In this document: piece after piece, positions 15,941-24,200 of the stretch
Numbering within the stretch: the stretch's first letter is position 1
How the letters are laid out: every line of letters begins with the position of its first letter
Assembly (NCBI GenBank): GCA_947646015.1
Contig: CANSEY010000002.1
Location: 1 to 64,000 of the forward strand
Length of the DNA: 64,000 nucleotides
Source: an uncultured Bacteroides sp.
GTDB taxonomy: Bacteria > Bacteroidota > Bacteroidia > Bacteroidales > Bacteroidaceae
Direction: 5' to 3'
Program-made: the position numbers and the translations under genes
Notes under the pieces: generated by a model
The model's database searches: none
Told to the model about the DNA's origin: nothing
Seen by the model: only the letters and a program-made list of their open reading frames with translations

Positions 15941-17833
15941 ATGAACATGGCTATGAATAGAAACATACTCACCTTTTTAAATGAATATGCGGAAATATCC
16001 GATCCGCAATATGCCATCATGCTGCGAGGTGCCTGGGGATGCGGCAAAACGTTTTTTATCCGCCAATGGATAAAGCAACTGAAAAACGATAAAGATGCGG
16101 ACAAGTTAAAATGGCGGCCCATATATGTGTCTTTATATGGTTTGACCACTACCCAGCAAATCACAGAACAAATCAACAAGGAAATATCCCCGTGGCTGTA
16201 CAGCAAGGGAATGAAACTTGCCAAGAATATATTAAAAGCCGCCTCGAAAATCGCTTTGAAATATGACATCGACGGTGACGGAAAGGATGAAGGGAGTGTA
16301 ACCTGTGACTTGGACTCCATTTTGTTGTTGAAAGAAGAAAATTCCGAAATAAAAGGAAACAAGATTCTGATTTTTGACGACCTTGAAAGATGTGATGTAA
16401 AACTGGAAACCTTGTTGGGATACATCAATTACTTTTCGGAACATTGTAAATGCAAGGTCATCATCATTGGCGATGAGAACAAGATTTCCGAAAAAGAGGA
16501 CGATAAGTGCAAGTTGAAATTCAAGGATTTCAAGGAAAAGACTATCGGGCGCACTTTTGAGATCAAATTAAATATAGGGGAGACACTCGATTTCTTCATT
16601 GGCGAGATATCCACCAACAACAGGAACCTCTTGTCTGAGAACAAAGAGCTTATCATCAAGATATTCCATGCCTCTAAATTCGATAATTTAAGAGTCCTGC
16701 GGCAATGTCTAAACGATTATCACAGGATAGCCATGGCTTTGCCGGAGCATTATCATAAATCTCCCAAGTACAAACTTGTCATAACATCGTTGTTGGCAAA
16801 TTTTGTCGCCGTTTACTGCGAGTATAAGGGTGGGAATACTCGGATCGGAAGCCTATTCAACAGCCTGTATGACATGTTCCCGGATAAAGAGAAAGATGAG
16901 GAGCGTGAAAAAATCCTCTCCAAATACCGTTTTATAGAGATAGGTAAACAGTTGGATATTTTTGATAGATTCATCGTTAATGAAATTGTCTGCTATCTGG
17001 AAAGCGGGTATTTTGACACGACCTACCTGCAACAATATTTTGCAGCCGAAGACGCAAGTTTGAACAGTTGGGATTACCTGTACGACTATTGGAGACTGGA
17101 TAACGGGGAATACGAGAAACACTACGGGGAAACGGTACGATATTACTTTGCGGATGAAAGCGTTGATCTAAAAGAATTGTTTGTCATTATATCTGTACTA
17201 TCGGTTTTATATAGCGACAACCTTGTTCACGTATCCGAGGAAGACATCATAGCCCAAGGCAAGCACTCCATAGACAGGCTGATGGAAGGTATCAGCGACA
17301 TGGAGGGTTTGTTGAATTGTAACTCAAAGGTACATGCGGGTACAAGAAGGAATCATTCTAATATTGGTTCAGATCGAATTTTGAATGGACTGGTTGCGTA
17401 TTTTCAAAAACTATTCGGGCAAAGATTGAAGAAATGCCCTAATAAAGTGTCTGTCATGCTGGAAAATCTGACGGATGAAACTTGCGAACGCCTGAATCCG
17501 GCATTGAATGATGTAGTCCCGGTCAAACAGCGTCTTTATAGGGATACTTCAATATTCCAAGAGGCTGATGCGGATAAGGTTTCAAAAAGTATTTTGGGAT
17601 TGTCCAACGAATCACGTAACACCTTTCTGCATTTTTTACAGTTCCGTTATAAATATACCTCTTGGGGCAGTGAAATAGAACACTTGAGCAAATATTGTCA
17701 ATCAGATTTGCCACAACTAAAATTAATCAATGAAAGACTAAAGGCAGAAGCGGCAAACAGGAGATTGATAGAAAAGTATTCCATCGAGAAGATCACGAAC
17801 CTGATAGATGAAATTACCGCAAAAGTAAAATAA
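15941..17833 (+). CDS. KAP-family P-loop NTPase
   Basis: This protein of about 630 residues has Walker A RGAWGCGKTF (29-38) and a Walker B of the KAP type, ILIFDDLERC (about 141-150). These are followed by a long helical C-terminal region ending in a charged helix. KAP NTPases include the F-plasmid phage-exclusion protein PifA and other defence or membrane-associated ATPases. No transmembrane insertion is evident. The gene stands alone, is much more AT-rich than the surrounding transposon genes and has no partner gene, so it looks like acquired cargo. An antiphage role is inference. Three ATGs (15941, 15947, 15953) are possible starts. Confidence 0.82.
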   Translation: MNMAMNRNILTFLNEYAEISDPQYAIMLRGAWGCGKTFFIRQWIKQLKNDKDADKLKWRPIYVSLYGLTTTQQITEQINKEISPWLYSKGMKLAKNILKAASKIALKYDIDGDGKDEGSVTCDLDSILLLKEENSEIKGNKILIFDDLERCDVKLETLLGYINYFSEHCKCKVIIIGDENKISEKEDDKCKLKFKDFKEKTIGRTFEIKLNIGETLDFFIGEISTNNRNLLSENKELIIKIFHASKFDNLRVLRQCLNDYHRIAMALPEHYHKSPKYKLVITSLLANFVAVYCEYKGGNTRIGSLFNSLYDMFPDKEKDEEREKILSKYRFIEIGKQLDIFDRFIVNEIVCYLESGYFDTTYLQQYFAAEDASLNSWDYLYDYWRLDNGEYEKHYGETVRYYFADESVDLKELFVIISVLSVLYSDNLVHVSEEDIIAQGKHSIDRLMEGISDMEGLLNCNSKVHAGTRRNHSNIGSDRILNGLVAYFQKLFGQRLKKCPNKVSVMLENLTDETCERLNPALNDVVPVKQRLYRDTSIFQEADADKVSKSILGLSNESRNTFLHFLQFRYKYTSWGSEIEHLSKYCQSDLPQLKLINERLKAEAANRRLIEKYSIEKITNLIDEITAKVK

Positions 17834-18110
17834 CTATTCCAGTCCGTTTTCGAAAGAGATGGCTTTGACAAGGGGCAAGCCGGTGACGAAATTTGCCCCG
17901 TGCCCCATCAACTTGCATCGTGGCTGGATGAGGGTGAAGTCGGTGCGTAGTACACATTTTCCTTTGAACCATCCGGAATTGGTGCTATGGATTCCGTTCT
18001 CGTGCGTACCCTTGAACTGGGTACGTTTATGTAGGACTTTTCCCCGCCTTTCATCGTTTGGGGTACGACAAGGCTACGAACGTGAAGCAAAACGCTGACA
18101 AGCTATACGG
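17834..18110. other. Intergenic region with hairpins
   Basis: No gene seen. CGTACCC (18005-18011) and GGGTACG (18019-18025) form a perfect 7-bp stem, and GGGGCAA / TTGCCCC another around 17873-17900. These may terminate the KAP gene or regulate the excisionase-like genes downstream. Confidence 0.4.
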
Positions 18111-18146
18111 TTTTGATACATAGTTTTATATGAATCCATATATTTG
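18111..18146 (+). promoter_or_regulatory. Probable promoter of the excisionase-like pair
   Basis: TTTTG at 18111-18115 and TATATTTG at 18139-18146, 23 bases apart. This is slightly longer than the usual Bacteroides spacing. The first start codon is 33 bases downstream. Confidence 0.5.
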
Positions 18147-18178
18147 CAGGGAAGTATAATGAAAAATGTATCAGAACG

Positions 18179-18472
18179 ATGGAAATAGTAAGTATTGAAA
18201 AGAAGACCTTTGAGGAGATGAAGGAGCGGTTCGGCTGCTTCTCACGGCACGTGAAGGAACTTTGCGCCCGTTACCGCCCGCCCGGGAAGATGAACTGGAT
18301 GGACGGGGCGGACGTGTGCGAGAAACTGGGGATCAGTAAACGGACGTTGCAGACCTACCGTGACCGGGGACTGCTGCCGTACAGCCAGATCAACCATAAG
18401 ATTTACTACCGGACGGAGGACGTGGAGGTATTCGTGGAATCCATGAGCCGGGAAATAATGGAGGACGAGTGA
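18179..18472 (+). CDS. Helix-turn-helix excisionase-like protein 1
   Basis: This 97-residue protein has a MerR/excisionase-type winged helix-turn-helix: VCEKLGISKRTLQTYRDRGLLPYSQINHKIYYR-type segment at about residues 44-78, preceded by a helical region. Pairs of such proteins lie beside the integrase in CTnDOT (Xis2c and Xis2d) and act as directionality factors. It ends one base before the next gene, so the two are translationally coupled. Role in excision is inferred from context. Confidence 0.8.
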   Translation: MEIVSIEKKTFEEMKERFGCFSRHVKELCARYRPPGKMNWMDGADVCEKLGISKRTLQTYRDRGLLPYSQINHKIYYRTEDVEVFVESMSREIMEDE

Positions 18473-18473
18473 C

Positions 18474-18791
18474 ATGGAAGTGATAACAAAAGACACGGAA
18501 GAGGTACGTGCGTACTTCGAGGCTCTGGAAGAGGGCATGAGGTATATTGATACGGTGACGGCGCATTTCCGTCCGGCGATGAACGGCGAGGTCTATTTCA
18601 CGGGTGAGGATGTGTGCAGAATGTTACATATCACGTCAAGGACGTTGCAGGGCTACCGCACACAACGGTTGATCCCGTACATATCGCTGCCAGGCAAGAC
18701 GCTTTACCGCCAGTCGGATCTGCTGCGTATGCTGGAAGAAAATTACGTGGACATGAGACAAAAGCGCAAACGGGGGAAAAGTCCAACATAA
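18474..18791 (+). CDS. Helix-turn-helix excisionase-like protein 2
   Basis: This 105-residue protein is related to the upstream one. Its helix-turn-helix reads VCRMLHITSRTLQGYRTQRL (about 47-66), followed by IPYISLPGKTLYRQSDLLRML and a basic C-terminus. By position it is comparable to CTnDOT Xis2d. It starts one base after the previous stop and converges on the integrase gene, separated from it by a bidirectional terminator. The likely job is to bend DNA at the element ends and favour excision. Confidence 0.8.
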   Translation: MEVITKDTEEVRAYFEALEEGMRYIDTVTAHFRPAMNGEVYFTGEDVCRMLHITSRTLQGYRTQRLIPYISLPGKTLYRQSDLLRMLEENYVDMRQKRKRGKSPT

Positions 18792-18820
18792 ACGCACGGG
18801 GATATACATCGGAAAATGCA

Positions 18821-18859
18821 GCAAAGGCAGGAGCACTGTATCGGGGTTCCTGCCTTTGC
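18821..18859. terminator. Bidirectional terminator between xis-like and int genes
   Basis: GCAAAGGCAGGA (18821-18832) and TCCTGCCTTTGC (18848-18859) form a perfect 12-bp stem between two convergent genes. Confidence 0.7.
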
Positions 18860-18882
18860 CGTGTTTCGCATGGAGAAAGGTG

Positions 18883-20178
18883 TCAAGCCGTTTCCCGGAG
18901 GGACCGGTGCACCTTTTTCCTACCTTGCTTCCTGTCCCTTTTCTCCAGTACGCTCCGCTGCATGGCGGCGAGGTTGCCGGAGATTGCACGGAAATCTGAA
19001 CTTACCATCTTGTTGGTTACTTCAGCGTAGATCTGCGTGGTGCTGATGTGCTTGTGACCGAGTATCTTGGAGAGCGCCTCTATCGTGCCGCCGTTGCAGA
19101 GATAGACGGTCGTGGCGAAGGTGTGCCTGCTCAGGTGGAATCCGATCTCCTTGCTGATGCCGCAGGCTTTGGCAATCTGTTTGAGGTGCTTGTTGCATGT
19201 ACCGTTAGAGGGCATGGGAAATACGAAATCGCCTCCGGCAAGTCCCTTGTACCTTTCTATCAGTTCCTTGGCTATTTCCATAAGGGGAACGTTGCTCGAC
19301 ACACGGGTCTTGGTGCGTCGGGTTATGATCCAATCCTCGCCGTCGAAGTCCATGCGCTGGATCTTGTCATGGGTGAGTGTCTTTATATCAATGTAGCTAA
19401 GTCCGGTGAAGCACCCGAAGAGGAACATGTCACGTACGAGGTTGGTCTGTTTTTTCACGAACACGGCGTTAGCCAGGGTGCGCAGTTCCTCTTCCGTGAG
19501 GTAGCCCCGGTCTGTCTCCTGCATTTCAAGGCTGTACTCGCCGAAAGGGTCGGAACGGACGATACCACGCCGCCATGCCTTGTCTGTCAGGCTGAGCAGT
19601 GGCATGGTGTATATCCAAAGAGTGTTGTCACTCAATCCCTTTTCCACGCGCAGGTACTTGTCGAAATCGGTGATAATCTCCTTTGTCAGTTCCTTGTAAG
19701 CCATATCGGTTCGTTTCTTCTTCTCCCAAAGGAAGGTGGCAAAATGGTTGTACACGGCCAAGTACTTGTTGTAAGTGGATTTGGCACGCTGTCCTTTCTC
19801 CACCATCGCCTCAAATTCCCGGTTCATGTTCTCGAAATCTTTCAGGATACAGTTTTCCATCACACCGATACCCAGAAAGGCGTTACGCAGCTTTTCGGCG
19901 GTGACAAAATCCTCTTCCCGGAGGATGCGGTGATAGTGGTTGGTAAGCCGGGCACTGACTTCTTTGAGCTGCCCGTTTATCTCTGTCGCCTCGGCAGACT
20001 TGCCTTTTGCCTTACCATTCTCCCATAAATCCGGCGTAACGAATAGTTTGGTTCCCAATACTTTGTCATCCCCATCAATGGAGATCTTCACCATGATGGG
20101 AGCTTTTCCGTCCCGGTTTCTCACTGCCGATCTCTTGATGTAGAACGAGGTTGCAAACGTACTTCTCTTTGTTTTCAT
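18883..20178 (-). CDS. int: Tyrosine recombinase, integrase of the conjugative transposon
   Basis: This 431-residue tyrosine recombinase has an N-terminal arm-binding domain, a SAM-like core-binding domain (about 110-215) and a catalytic domain. Visible catalytic residues are Lys290 (RRTKTR), His348 and Arg351 (HLSRHTF), His375 (LGHKH) and Tyr384 (TTQIYAEV). The usual first Arg in TGLR is Ser261 here (FTGLSYID), the same feature reported for IntDOT of CTnDOT. It should cut and join the element ends with the help of the two xis-like proteins. The gene reads inward, with its start near the element end. Confidence 0.93.
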   Translation of the reverse strand: MKTKRSTFATSFYIKRSAVRNRDGKAPIMVKISIDGDDKVLGTKLFVTPDLWENGKAKGKSAEATEINGQLKEVSARLTNHYHRILREEDFVTAEKLRNAFLGIGVMENCILKDFENMNREFEAMVEKGQRAKSTYNKYLAVYNHFATFLWEKKKRTDMAYKELTKEIITDFDKYLRVEKGLSDNTLWIYTMPLLSLTDKAWRRGIVRSDPFGEYSLEMQETDRGYLTEEELRTLANAVFVKKQTNLVRDMFLFGCFTGLSYIDIKTLTHDKIQRMDFDGEDWIITRRTKTRVSSNVPLMEIAKELIERYKGLAGGDFVFPMPSNGTCNKHLKQIAKACGISKEIGFHLSRHTFATTVYLCNGGTIEALSKILGHKHISTTQIYAEVTNKMVSSDFRAISGNLAAMQRSVLEKRDRKQGRKKVHRSLRETA

Positions 20179-20253
20179 AACTCTAAAATTTTCGTTTCTA
20201 AAGGTAGTTAATTATTTGTTACCAAGAGTTATGCAAAACAACGCATAGTTATG
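20176..20253. repeat. Repeated AGTTATG sites next to the integrase start
   Basis: CATAACTCT (20176-20184) is the inverse of AGAGTTATG (20225-20233), and ATAGTTATG recurs 20 bases later (20245-20253). Placement at the element end beside int suggests arm-type or Xis binding sites. Confidence 0.4.
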
Positions 20254-20519
20254 AAACAGAACTTGTTATATCCCATATATCCTCTTTAGGACTGGTAGCT
20301 GCTTAGTAGCCGAACTTTGTCCGAAAGGGGTATTTTCAAGCGTTTTATGCCAAAGTTTGTTTCAATCCGCCCTGCATATAAAATACTGACCTCCAATTAT
20401 TCAAGTAGAACTTTGCTTTTCTTTGCGTCTTATGCCGATTTTTATACTGAAAATGATTACATCTATTTTCATGAAGCGATGGGAACTGAAATTTTGTGGT
20501 AAAATATAAACTTATAATT
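20254..20519. other. Probable right end of the conjugative transposon
   Basis: Between the integrase and the first chromosomal gene the base composition drops abruptly. One transposon/chromosome junction must lie in this interval. I find no exact copy of the CTnDOT core (GTANNTTTGC). The nearest look-alike, GTAGAACTTTGC (20405-20416), has the wrong spacing, so the junction cannot be fixed. Confidence 0.5.
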
Positions 20520-20900
20520 ATGAAAAAGGTATTCTTTTTGTATTGCATTTCTTTATTATGTATTTATGGATGCAATGATGATTCTGATAAATATTCTTCT
20601 AATTTTCTGAAGAGTAGGGAAGTGACTCTGAATGCGGAAGGAGGAGATATTACTGTAGAAGGAAGAGAGAAGTTTATACTTGTACAGACAGAAGAGATTC
20701 TAAATCAGGATACTATTTTCAGTATAGGCGAGATTAATGGCGTTGAATATCAGGGAGGATGGTATCAATTAGAGGTTAATGGAAAAGAAATGACTCTCAA
20801 CTGTGACAGAAATTTAACGGGAAATAAGCGGAAAGTTGTTTTGCATTTCCAAGGGACCGGTAATTCATTTGATGTTTTTTCTCTGACACAATTAGAATAA
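20520..20900 (+). CDS. Small lipoprotein, hypothetical
   Basis: This 126-residue protein starts at ATG 20520 (MKKVFFLYCISLLCIYGCND). A 24-bp upstream extension in frame precedes it without support. The lipobox IYGC makes it a lipoprotein. The mature part has a BACON-like run (REVTLNAEGGDITVEGREK...LHFQGTGNSFDVFSLTQLE), an Ig-like beta-sandwich seen in many Bacteroides surface proteins, but too divergent for a firm call. It is AT-rich, the first chromosomal gene beyond the transposon. Confidence 0.65.
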   Translation: MKKVFFLYCISLLCIYGCNDDSDKYSSNFLKSREVTLNAEGGDITVEGREKFILVQTEEILNQDTIFSIGEINGVEYQGGWYQLEVNGKEMTLNCDRNLTGNKRKVVLHFQGTGNSFDVFSLTQLE

Positions 20901-21130
20901 TAAGATTTCGCCTTTTAAGGATAGCCGTTTCTCAAACTGGCAGTTCTCTGTTTATATTCCTTTGTCGAAATCTGCGTTTGGAAAATAACCTAAACAATGG
21001 GCTGTCTTGTCTTCTTCTTATCCGTTTCTTTGGTCTGCGAAGCCAGTTCGTAACACGGTTTTATGCAGTCCGTGCCCAATCGGTCCCAAAGGAGAAGAAT
21101 TAATTTCTGACAGGCTCTATATTTAACTAT

Positions 21131-21177
21131 AAAGATGGGATGGAATGATTGCCATGCATGATTCCTATCCCATCTTT
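21131..21177. terminator. Terminator 3' of ybeY
   Basis: AAAGATGGGAT (21131-21141) and ATCCCATCTTT (21167-21177) pair perfectly, with a further GGAAT/ATTCC step inside. It lies 15 bases past the ybeY stop and may work in both directions. Confidence 0.75.
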
Positions 21178-21191
21178 TATTTGAGGGAGAA

Positions 21192-21611
21192 TTACTGCTT
21201 TCTCATAGCTAGTGCCTTATTCTCTGCAGCTTCCATAATTTCACGTTCTCCAGGACCCTTGTCGTTGATTCCGCAAAGGTGGAGTATACCGTGAATAATT
21301 GTCCGGTGGAGTTCTTCTTCATAAGGAGTGTTGAACTGTTCCGAGTTAGTCTTCACTGTTTCCAGGCTAATGAATAAATCACCTGAAAGACGATTGCCCT
21401 CGCAATAGTCAAAAGTGATGATATCTGTATAGTAATCGTGTTGAAGATATTGGCGGTTCACTTCCAATATTTTTTCGTCCGAACAGAAAATATAGGCGAT
21501 TTCACCGATTCTTTTTTCATAAGTGGCGGCTACGGCTTTGATCCATTCGGTAGTCTCACGTTTTTTGATATCGGGCATTTTGATACCCTCTGTCTGATAA
21601 GTTATAGCCAT
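21192..21611 (-). CDS. ybeY: Endoribonuclease YbeY
   Basis: This 139-residue protein matches the YbeY family (rRNA maturation and 70S ribosome quality control). The metal motif is HGILHLCGIND (107-117): the first two His ligands are present and the third ligand position is Asp, as I recall for Bacteroidetes YbeY, rather than the His of E. coli. Upstream, a TATCTTTG -7 box lies about 100 bases before the start. The gene stands alone and ends in a strong hairpin. Confidence 0.92.
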   Translation of the reverse strand: MAITYQTEGIKMPDIKKRETTEWIKAVAATYEKRIGEIAYIFCSDEKILEVNRQYLQHDYYTDIITFDYCEGNRLSGDLFISLETVKTNSEQFNTPYEEELHRTIIHGILHLCGINDKGPGEREIMEAAENKALAMRKQ

Positions 21612-21708
21612 ATTATTTGATTTTTAATAATGATCGGAATACGCAGTTTTCGGGAGAGTTACCATGCTTCCGATGTACTTTAAAAAAAGTATTTCTTTTT
21701 TTAAAAGA

Positions 21709-21716
21709 CAAAGATA
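21709..21716 (-). promoter_or_regulatory. ybeY -7 box
   Basis: TATCTTTG on the minus strand. The leader contains an AT-rich inverted repeat (CTTTAAAAAAAG / CTTTTTTTAAAAG, about 21678-21706). Confidence 0.55.
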
Positions 21717-21722
21717 AGAATT

Positions 21723-21917
21723 TTAATTGAGGATAAGCGCAAATTGCAGTAATAAGGCTGATGAATAGCGGTTTAAACTATACTGTTCCGTTACTTCCTT
21801 GGGTTGGTAGTGGTTAGGATCGTTTTCAAAGAACTGATTTCTATGATTTTCAGACACTATTTGTTTGCCAATATAACCGAAGCTCCGAAAAGCAGAAGTG
21901 ATATAGAGGAAAATCGT
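21723..21917 (-). pseudogene. Possible gene remnant, start-less reading frame
   Basis: The minus strand is open for about 65 codons with protein-like content (SFGYIGKQIVSENHRNQF, ENDPNHYQPKEVTEQYS) ending at TAA 21723-21725. No start codon is present before an upstream in-frame TGA. It could be the C-terminus of a deleted gene or a chance frame. No family recognised. Confidence 0.25.
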
Positions 21918-21977
21918 GAAATGTCAAATTGGACAGGTTGTCCGGTCAGAGTATTATTGCACAAGAAGAATACTATC

Positions 21978-22014
21978 TTTTGAGACCGTAACTATTTTGT
22001 TTTTTATATATTTG
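21978..22014 (+). promoter_or_regulatory. Probable promoter of the 141-residue gene
   Basis: TTTTG at 21978-21982 and TATATTTG at 22007-22014, 24 bases apart. The start codon lies 47 bases after the -7 box. Confidence 0.45.
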
Positions 22015-22060
22015 CAAATGACAATTATCCAGGTCGGATATTACTATTACATACAATACT

Positions 22061-22486
22061 ATGACAGAGTTCAGATACAGTATTTGCGAACCACTTAATC
22101 CGAAAGTGATAGAAAAAGGAATGATAGCCCCTGACTCCGTTATCGGGTTGTTCAATGATTTTCAGTGGGACTATTATTTAAAGCAGATAGAAGTCGCTGA
22201 AACGAGGAAAATGGACATTTATTTTTCTCCCTCGCTGGAAGTGGAGAATAAAGCGAATAAAAACGGGCTTACGATCTCTGCTGTCGGCGATCCGGAAGAT
22301 CCTGAGTTTTATATTTTTTACAAACGTCCCATAAGCGTGGTGAAGAAGCAGTTTTTTCGTAAACCGCAAACGGTCGTGGAGGATTATGTCAGTGAGATCA
22401 CTGGTCAAACGAAAGAGGATGTTATTGAATGTCTGAATGCCCTTATCAAAAACGATCAGGAATTCCTAAGGAGAAAAATTGCATAA
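22061..22486 (+). CDS. Hypothetical protein
   Basis: This 141-residue cytoplasmic protein (MTEFRYSICEPLNPKVIEKG) has alternating strands and helices and no signal peptide. The C-terminus (EITGQTKEDVIECLNALIKN) is helical. It resembles small immunity-like or orphan proteins in appearance only; I recognise no family. It has its own promoter-like sequence and no toxin-like neighbour. It lies in a low-GC patch near the integrated transposon. Confidence 0.6.
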   Translation: MTEFRYSICEPLNPKVIEKGMIAPDSVIGLFNDFQWDYYLKQIEVAETRKMDIYFSPSLEVENKANKNGLTISAVGDPEDPEFYIFYKRPISVVKKQFFRKPQTVVEDYVSEITGQTKEDVIECLNALIKNDQEFLRRKIA

Positions 22487-22650
22487 AGAGTAGTACCCCG
22501 AGGATAAATGAGATAGAAAGCCTTTTAGATAAGCAAAATACGGAAGCTAAGAGCAACTTTTGGAAGATTGTTACTTAACAGTACTGATCAAGTCGTTTTT
22601 GTAGCACCCGAAGATAAAATATAAATCGTTTAAAAAGAATAACCGAATCA

Positions 22651-23532
22651 ATGAAAATAGTAATAAAGGAAAAAGTAATACCGTATATTTTGATTTCCCT
22701 GTTCAGTTCCATCGGACTTTCAGCGTACGGTTACAAGGCAGAGGGACAAGGCGGTAGCAAAGCGGTCGTTTGGTCGATATCCAAAATTGATACGATGCAA
22801 AAGAATGTACAACGTAACGATGAGCGGAATCCTAATATACAAAACATCGAATATCTCAAAAAAATGTTTCGGCAAAAAGCTGTCGATGAAATATCCGAAA
22901 ATATAGTTTATCCGTTGAAGAGAACATCCCCTATACCGAGTGTTGAGAATGCAGAGGAATTGAAAGAAAGATTCGATTCAATCTTCGATGAAGACTTAAT
23001 CCGTATTATTACGAGTTCGGATATTGATCAATGGTCGGAAATGGGATGGAGAGGAATAATGCTGGACGATGGCATACTTTGGATGGATTACGACGGAAAA
23101 ATTACAGCTGTGAATTATCAAAGCAAATACGAGAAAAAGCTTGCCAAGAAGCTTACCTCCAAAGTAAAAGGTGACCTATCCTCGGATTTGCGACATAACT
23201 TCAAAGGGGAAGTATATAAATTTAAGACAAAAAATTATTTTATAAGGATAGATGAACTGAAAAACGGCATGTACCGGTATGCCTGTTGGAAAAAAGAGAA
23301 CCCAGAATCGACCAAGCCGGATTTAGTCTTGGAAAATGGAAAAATAGAATTTAGTGGAAGTGGAGGAAATCACGTGATTACATTTAAAAATAATATCTAT
23401 GAATACAAGGTGTTCCATAATAAAATAGCCGCGTCGGGGATCGCGGACATCACTCTTGTTGTAGAGAAAAATGGCAAAGAAATACTCTCGGAAGATGGGA
23501 AATTGGAAGGTGACACCACCCAAACTGATTAG
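22651..23532 (+). CDS. Hypothetical secreted protein
   Basis: This 293-residue protein has an N-terminal signal-like segment (VIPYILISLFSSIGLSAYG, about 9-27), so it is probably exported. The mature part has an acidic helical stretch, an IDQWSEMGWRGIMLDDGILW segment and a lysine-rich middle (KKLAKKLTSKVKGDL). I recognise no domain. It follows the 141-residue gene by 164 bases. The two could be cotranscribed but no link in function is visible. Confidence 0.6.
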   Translation: MKIVIKEKVIPYILISLFSSIGLSAYGYKAEGQGGSKAVVWSISKIDTMQKNVQRNDERNPNIQNIEYLKKMFRQKAVDEISENIVYPLKRTSPIPSVENAEELKERFDSIFDEDLIRIITSSDIDQWSEMGWRGIMLDDGILWMDYDGKITAVNYQSKYEKKLAKKLTSKVKGDLSSDLRHNFKGEVYKFKTKNYFIRIDELKNGMYRYACWKKENPESTKPDLVLENGKIEFSGSGGNHVITFKNNIYEYKVFHNKIAASGIADITLVVEKNGKEILSEDGKLEGDTTQTD

Positions 23533-23713
23533 CGGTACGAAGATCTTATGTTTAGTTCTAAGCTCACATATAATTTGAATCACACCATTTCCAAATCATT
23601 GGTCTGATGGTGAAAACTTACGAGGTATGCAAAGTACGGAATATTAATGCTGTCTGACTTTTGTCAAATCGCTATCGACAACTTGTTATTTTTCAATTAC
23701 TGTTTATCAATCA

Positions 23714-23938
23714 GATAAATACTGGAAAGTATATGGGATATCAACATCCTTTGTACGCAAGGGAAGAGCTACCAGGCTCGAAGGCAATTTCGGTACGCAA
23801 AAACAGCATTACTCGCTATCAAAAATCAAGGCACGGAACAGGAAAATAGAAATCCTGTGGATTTTCTTTGGAATACATACGGCAAACGCCATATTAATGA
23901 TTGACAAAATCAAAAACAGGCAGAGGGAAACCGCATAG
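23714..23938 (+). pseudogene. Transposase C-terminal remnant (DDE, IS1182-like)
   Basis: Codons from 23714 to TAG 23936-23938 read a transposase tail: SFVRKGRATRLEGNFGTQKQ, then RKIEILWIFFGIHTANAILM and IDKIKNRQRETA. The R-x-E-x-x-FG pattern with a following hydrophobic helix is the end of a DDE transposase of the IS1182/IS5 sort. The rest of the gene, the terminal repeats and the catalytic Asp residues are missing, so it is a dead fragment. The reading frame is intact and has no start. Confidence 0.65.
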
Positions 23939-23939
23939 T

Positions 23940-24035
23940 ATGATTATAAAGAATCTATTAGAAGAAGTTGTCAGGCTTCTTCCGGAACATCATGCCCAAA
24001 CGGATAAGATTTTAGGTCAGAGAGAGAAACTATAA
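23940..24035 (+). CDS. Possible 31-residue microprotein or gene fragment
   Basis: ATG 23940 overlaps the region just after the transposase stop and reads MIIKNLLEEVVRLLPEHHAQ and then TDKILGQREKL before TAA 24033-24035. The sequence is amphipathic and helical, and a strong hairpin starts 6 bases later. It may be a genuine small gene or the leftover end of one. No family recognised. Confidence 0.3.
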   Translation: MIIKNLLEEVVRLLPEHHAQTDKILGQREKL

Positions 24036-24040
24036 TAAAA

Positions 24041-24083
24041 ATGGCATATGAGATGATATTAGCAAGTCATCTTCATATGCCAT
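24041..24083. terminator. Long hairpin, probable terminator
   Basis: ATGGCATATGA-GATGA pairs with TCATCTTCATATGCCAT (about 16 bp with one bulge). T-rich flanks on both strands suggest it can serve the small frame on the plus strand and the fimbrillin gene on the minus strand. Confidence 0.65.
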
Positions 24084-24200
24084 CTTACTTTTAAAGACAT
24101 TTACTGAATATCTTGTAGTATGGGTGTTTGTGGCAGGCCCAGAAAGCCCGTTCTTTAAGGTGTCAGGCTTACTGGCTTCTGACTTCATCTGGCAAACTCG

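Noticed and set aside
20405..20416. CTnDOT-like core GTA-N4-TTTGC
   Set aside because: The known core is GTANNTTTGC. The spacing here is two bases longer, so it was not called as the attachment site.
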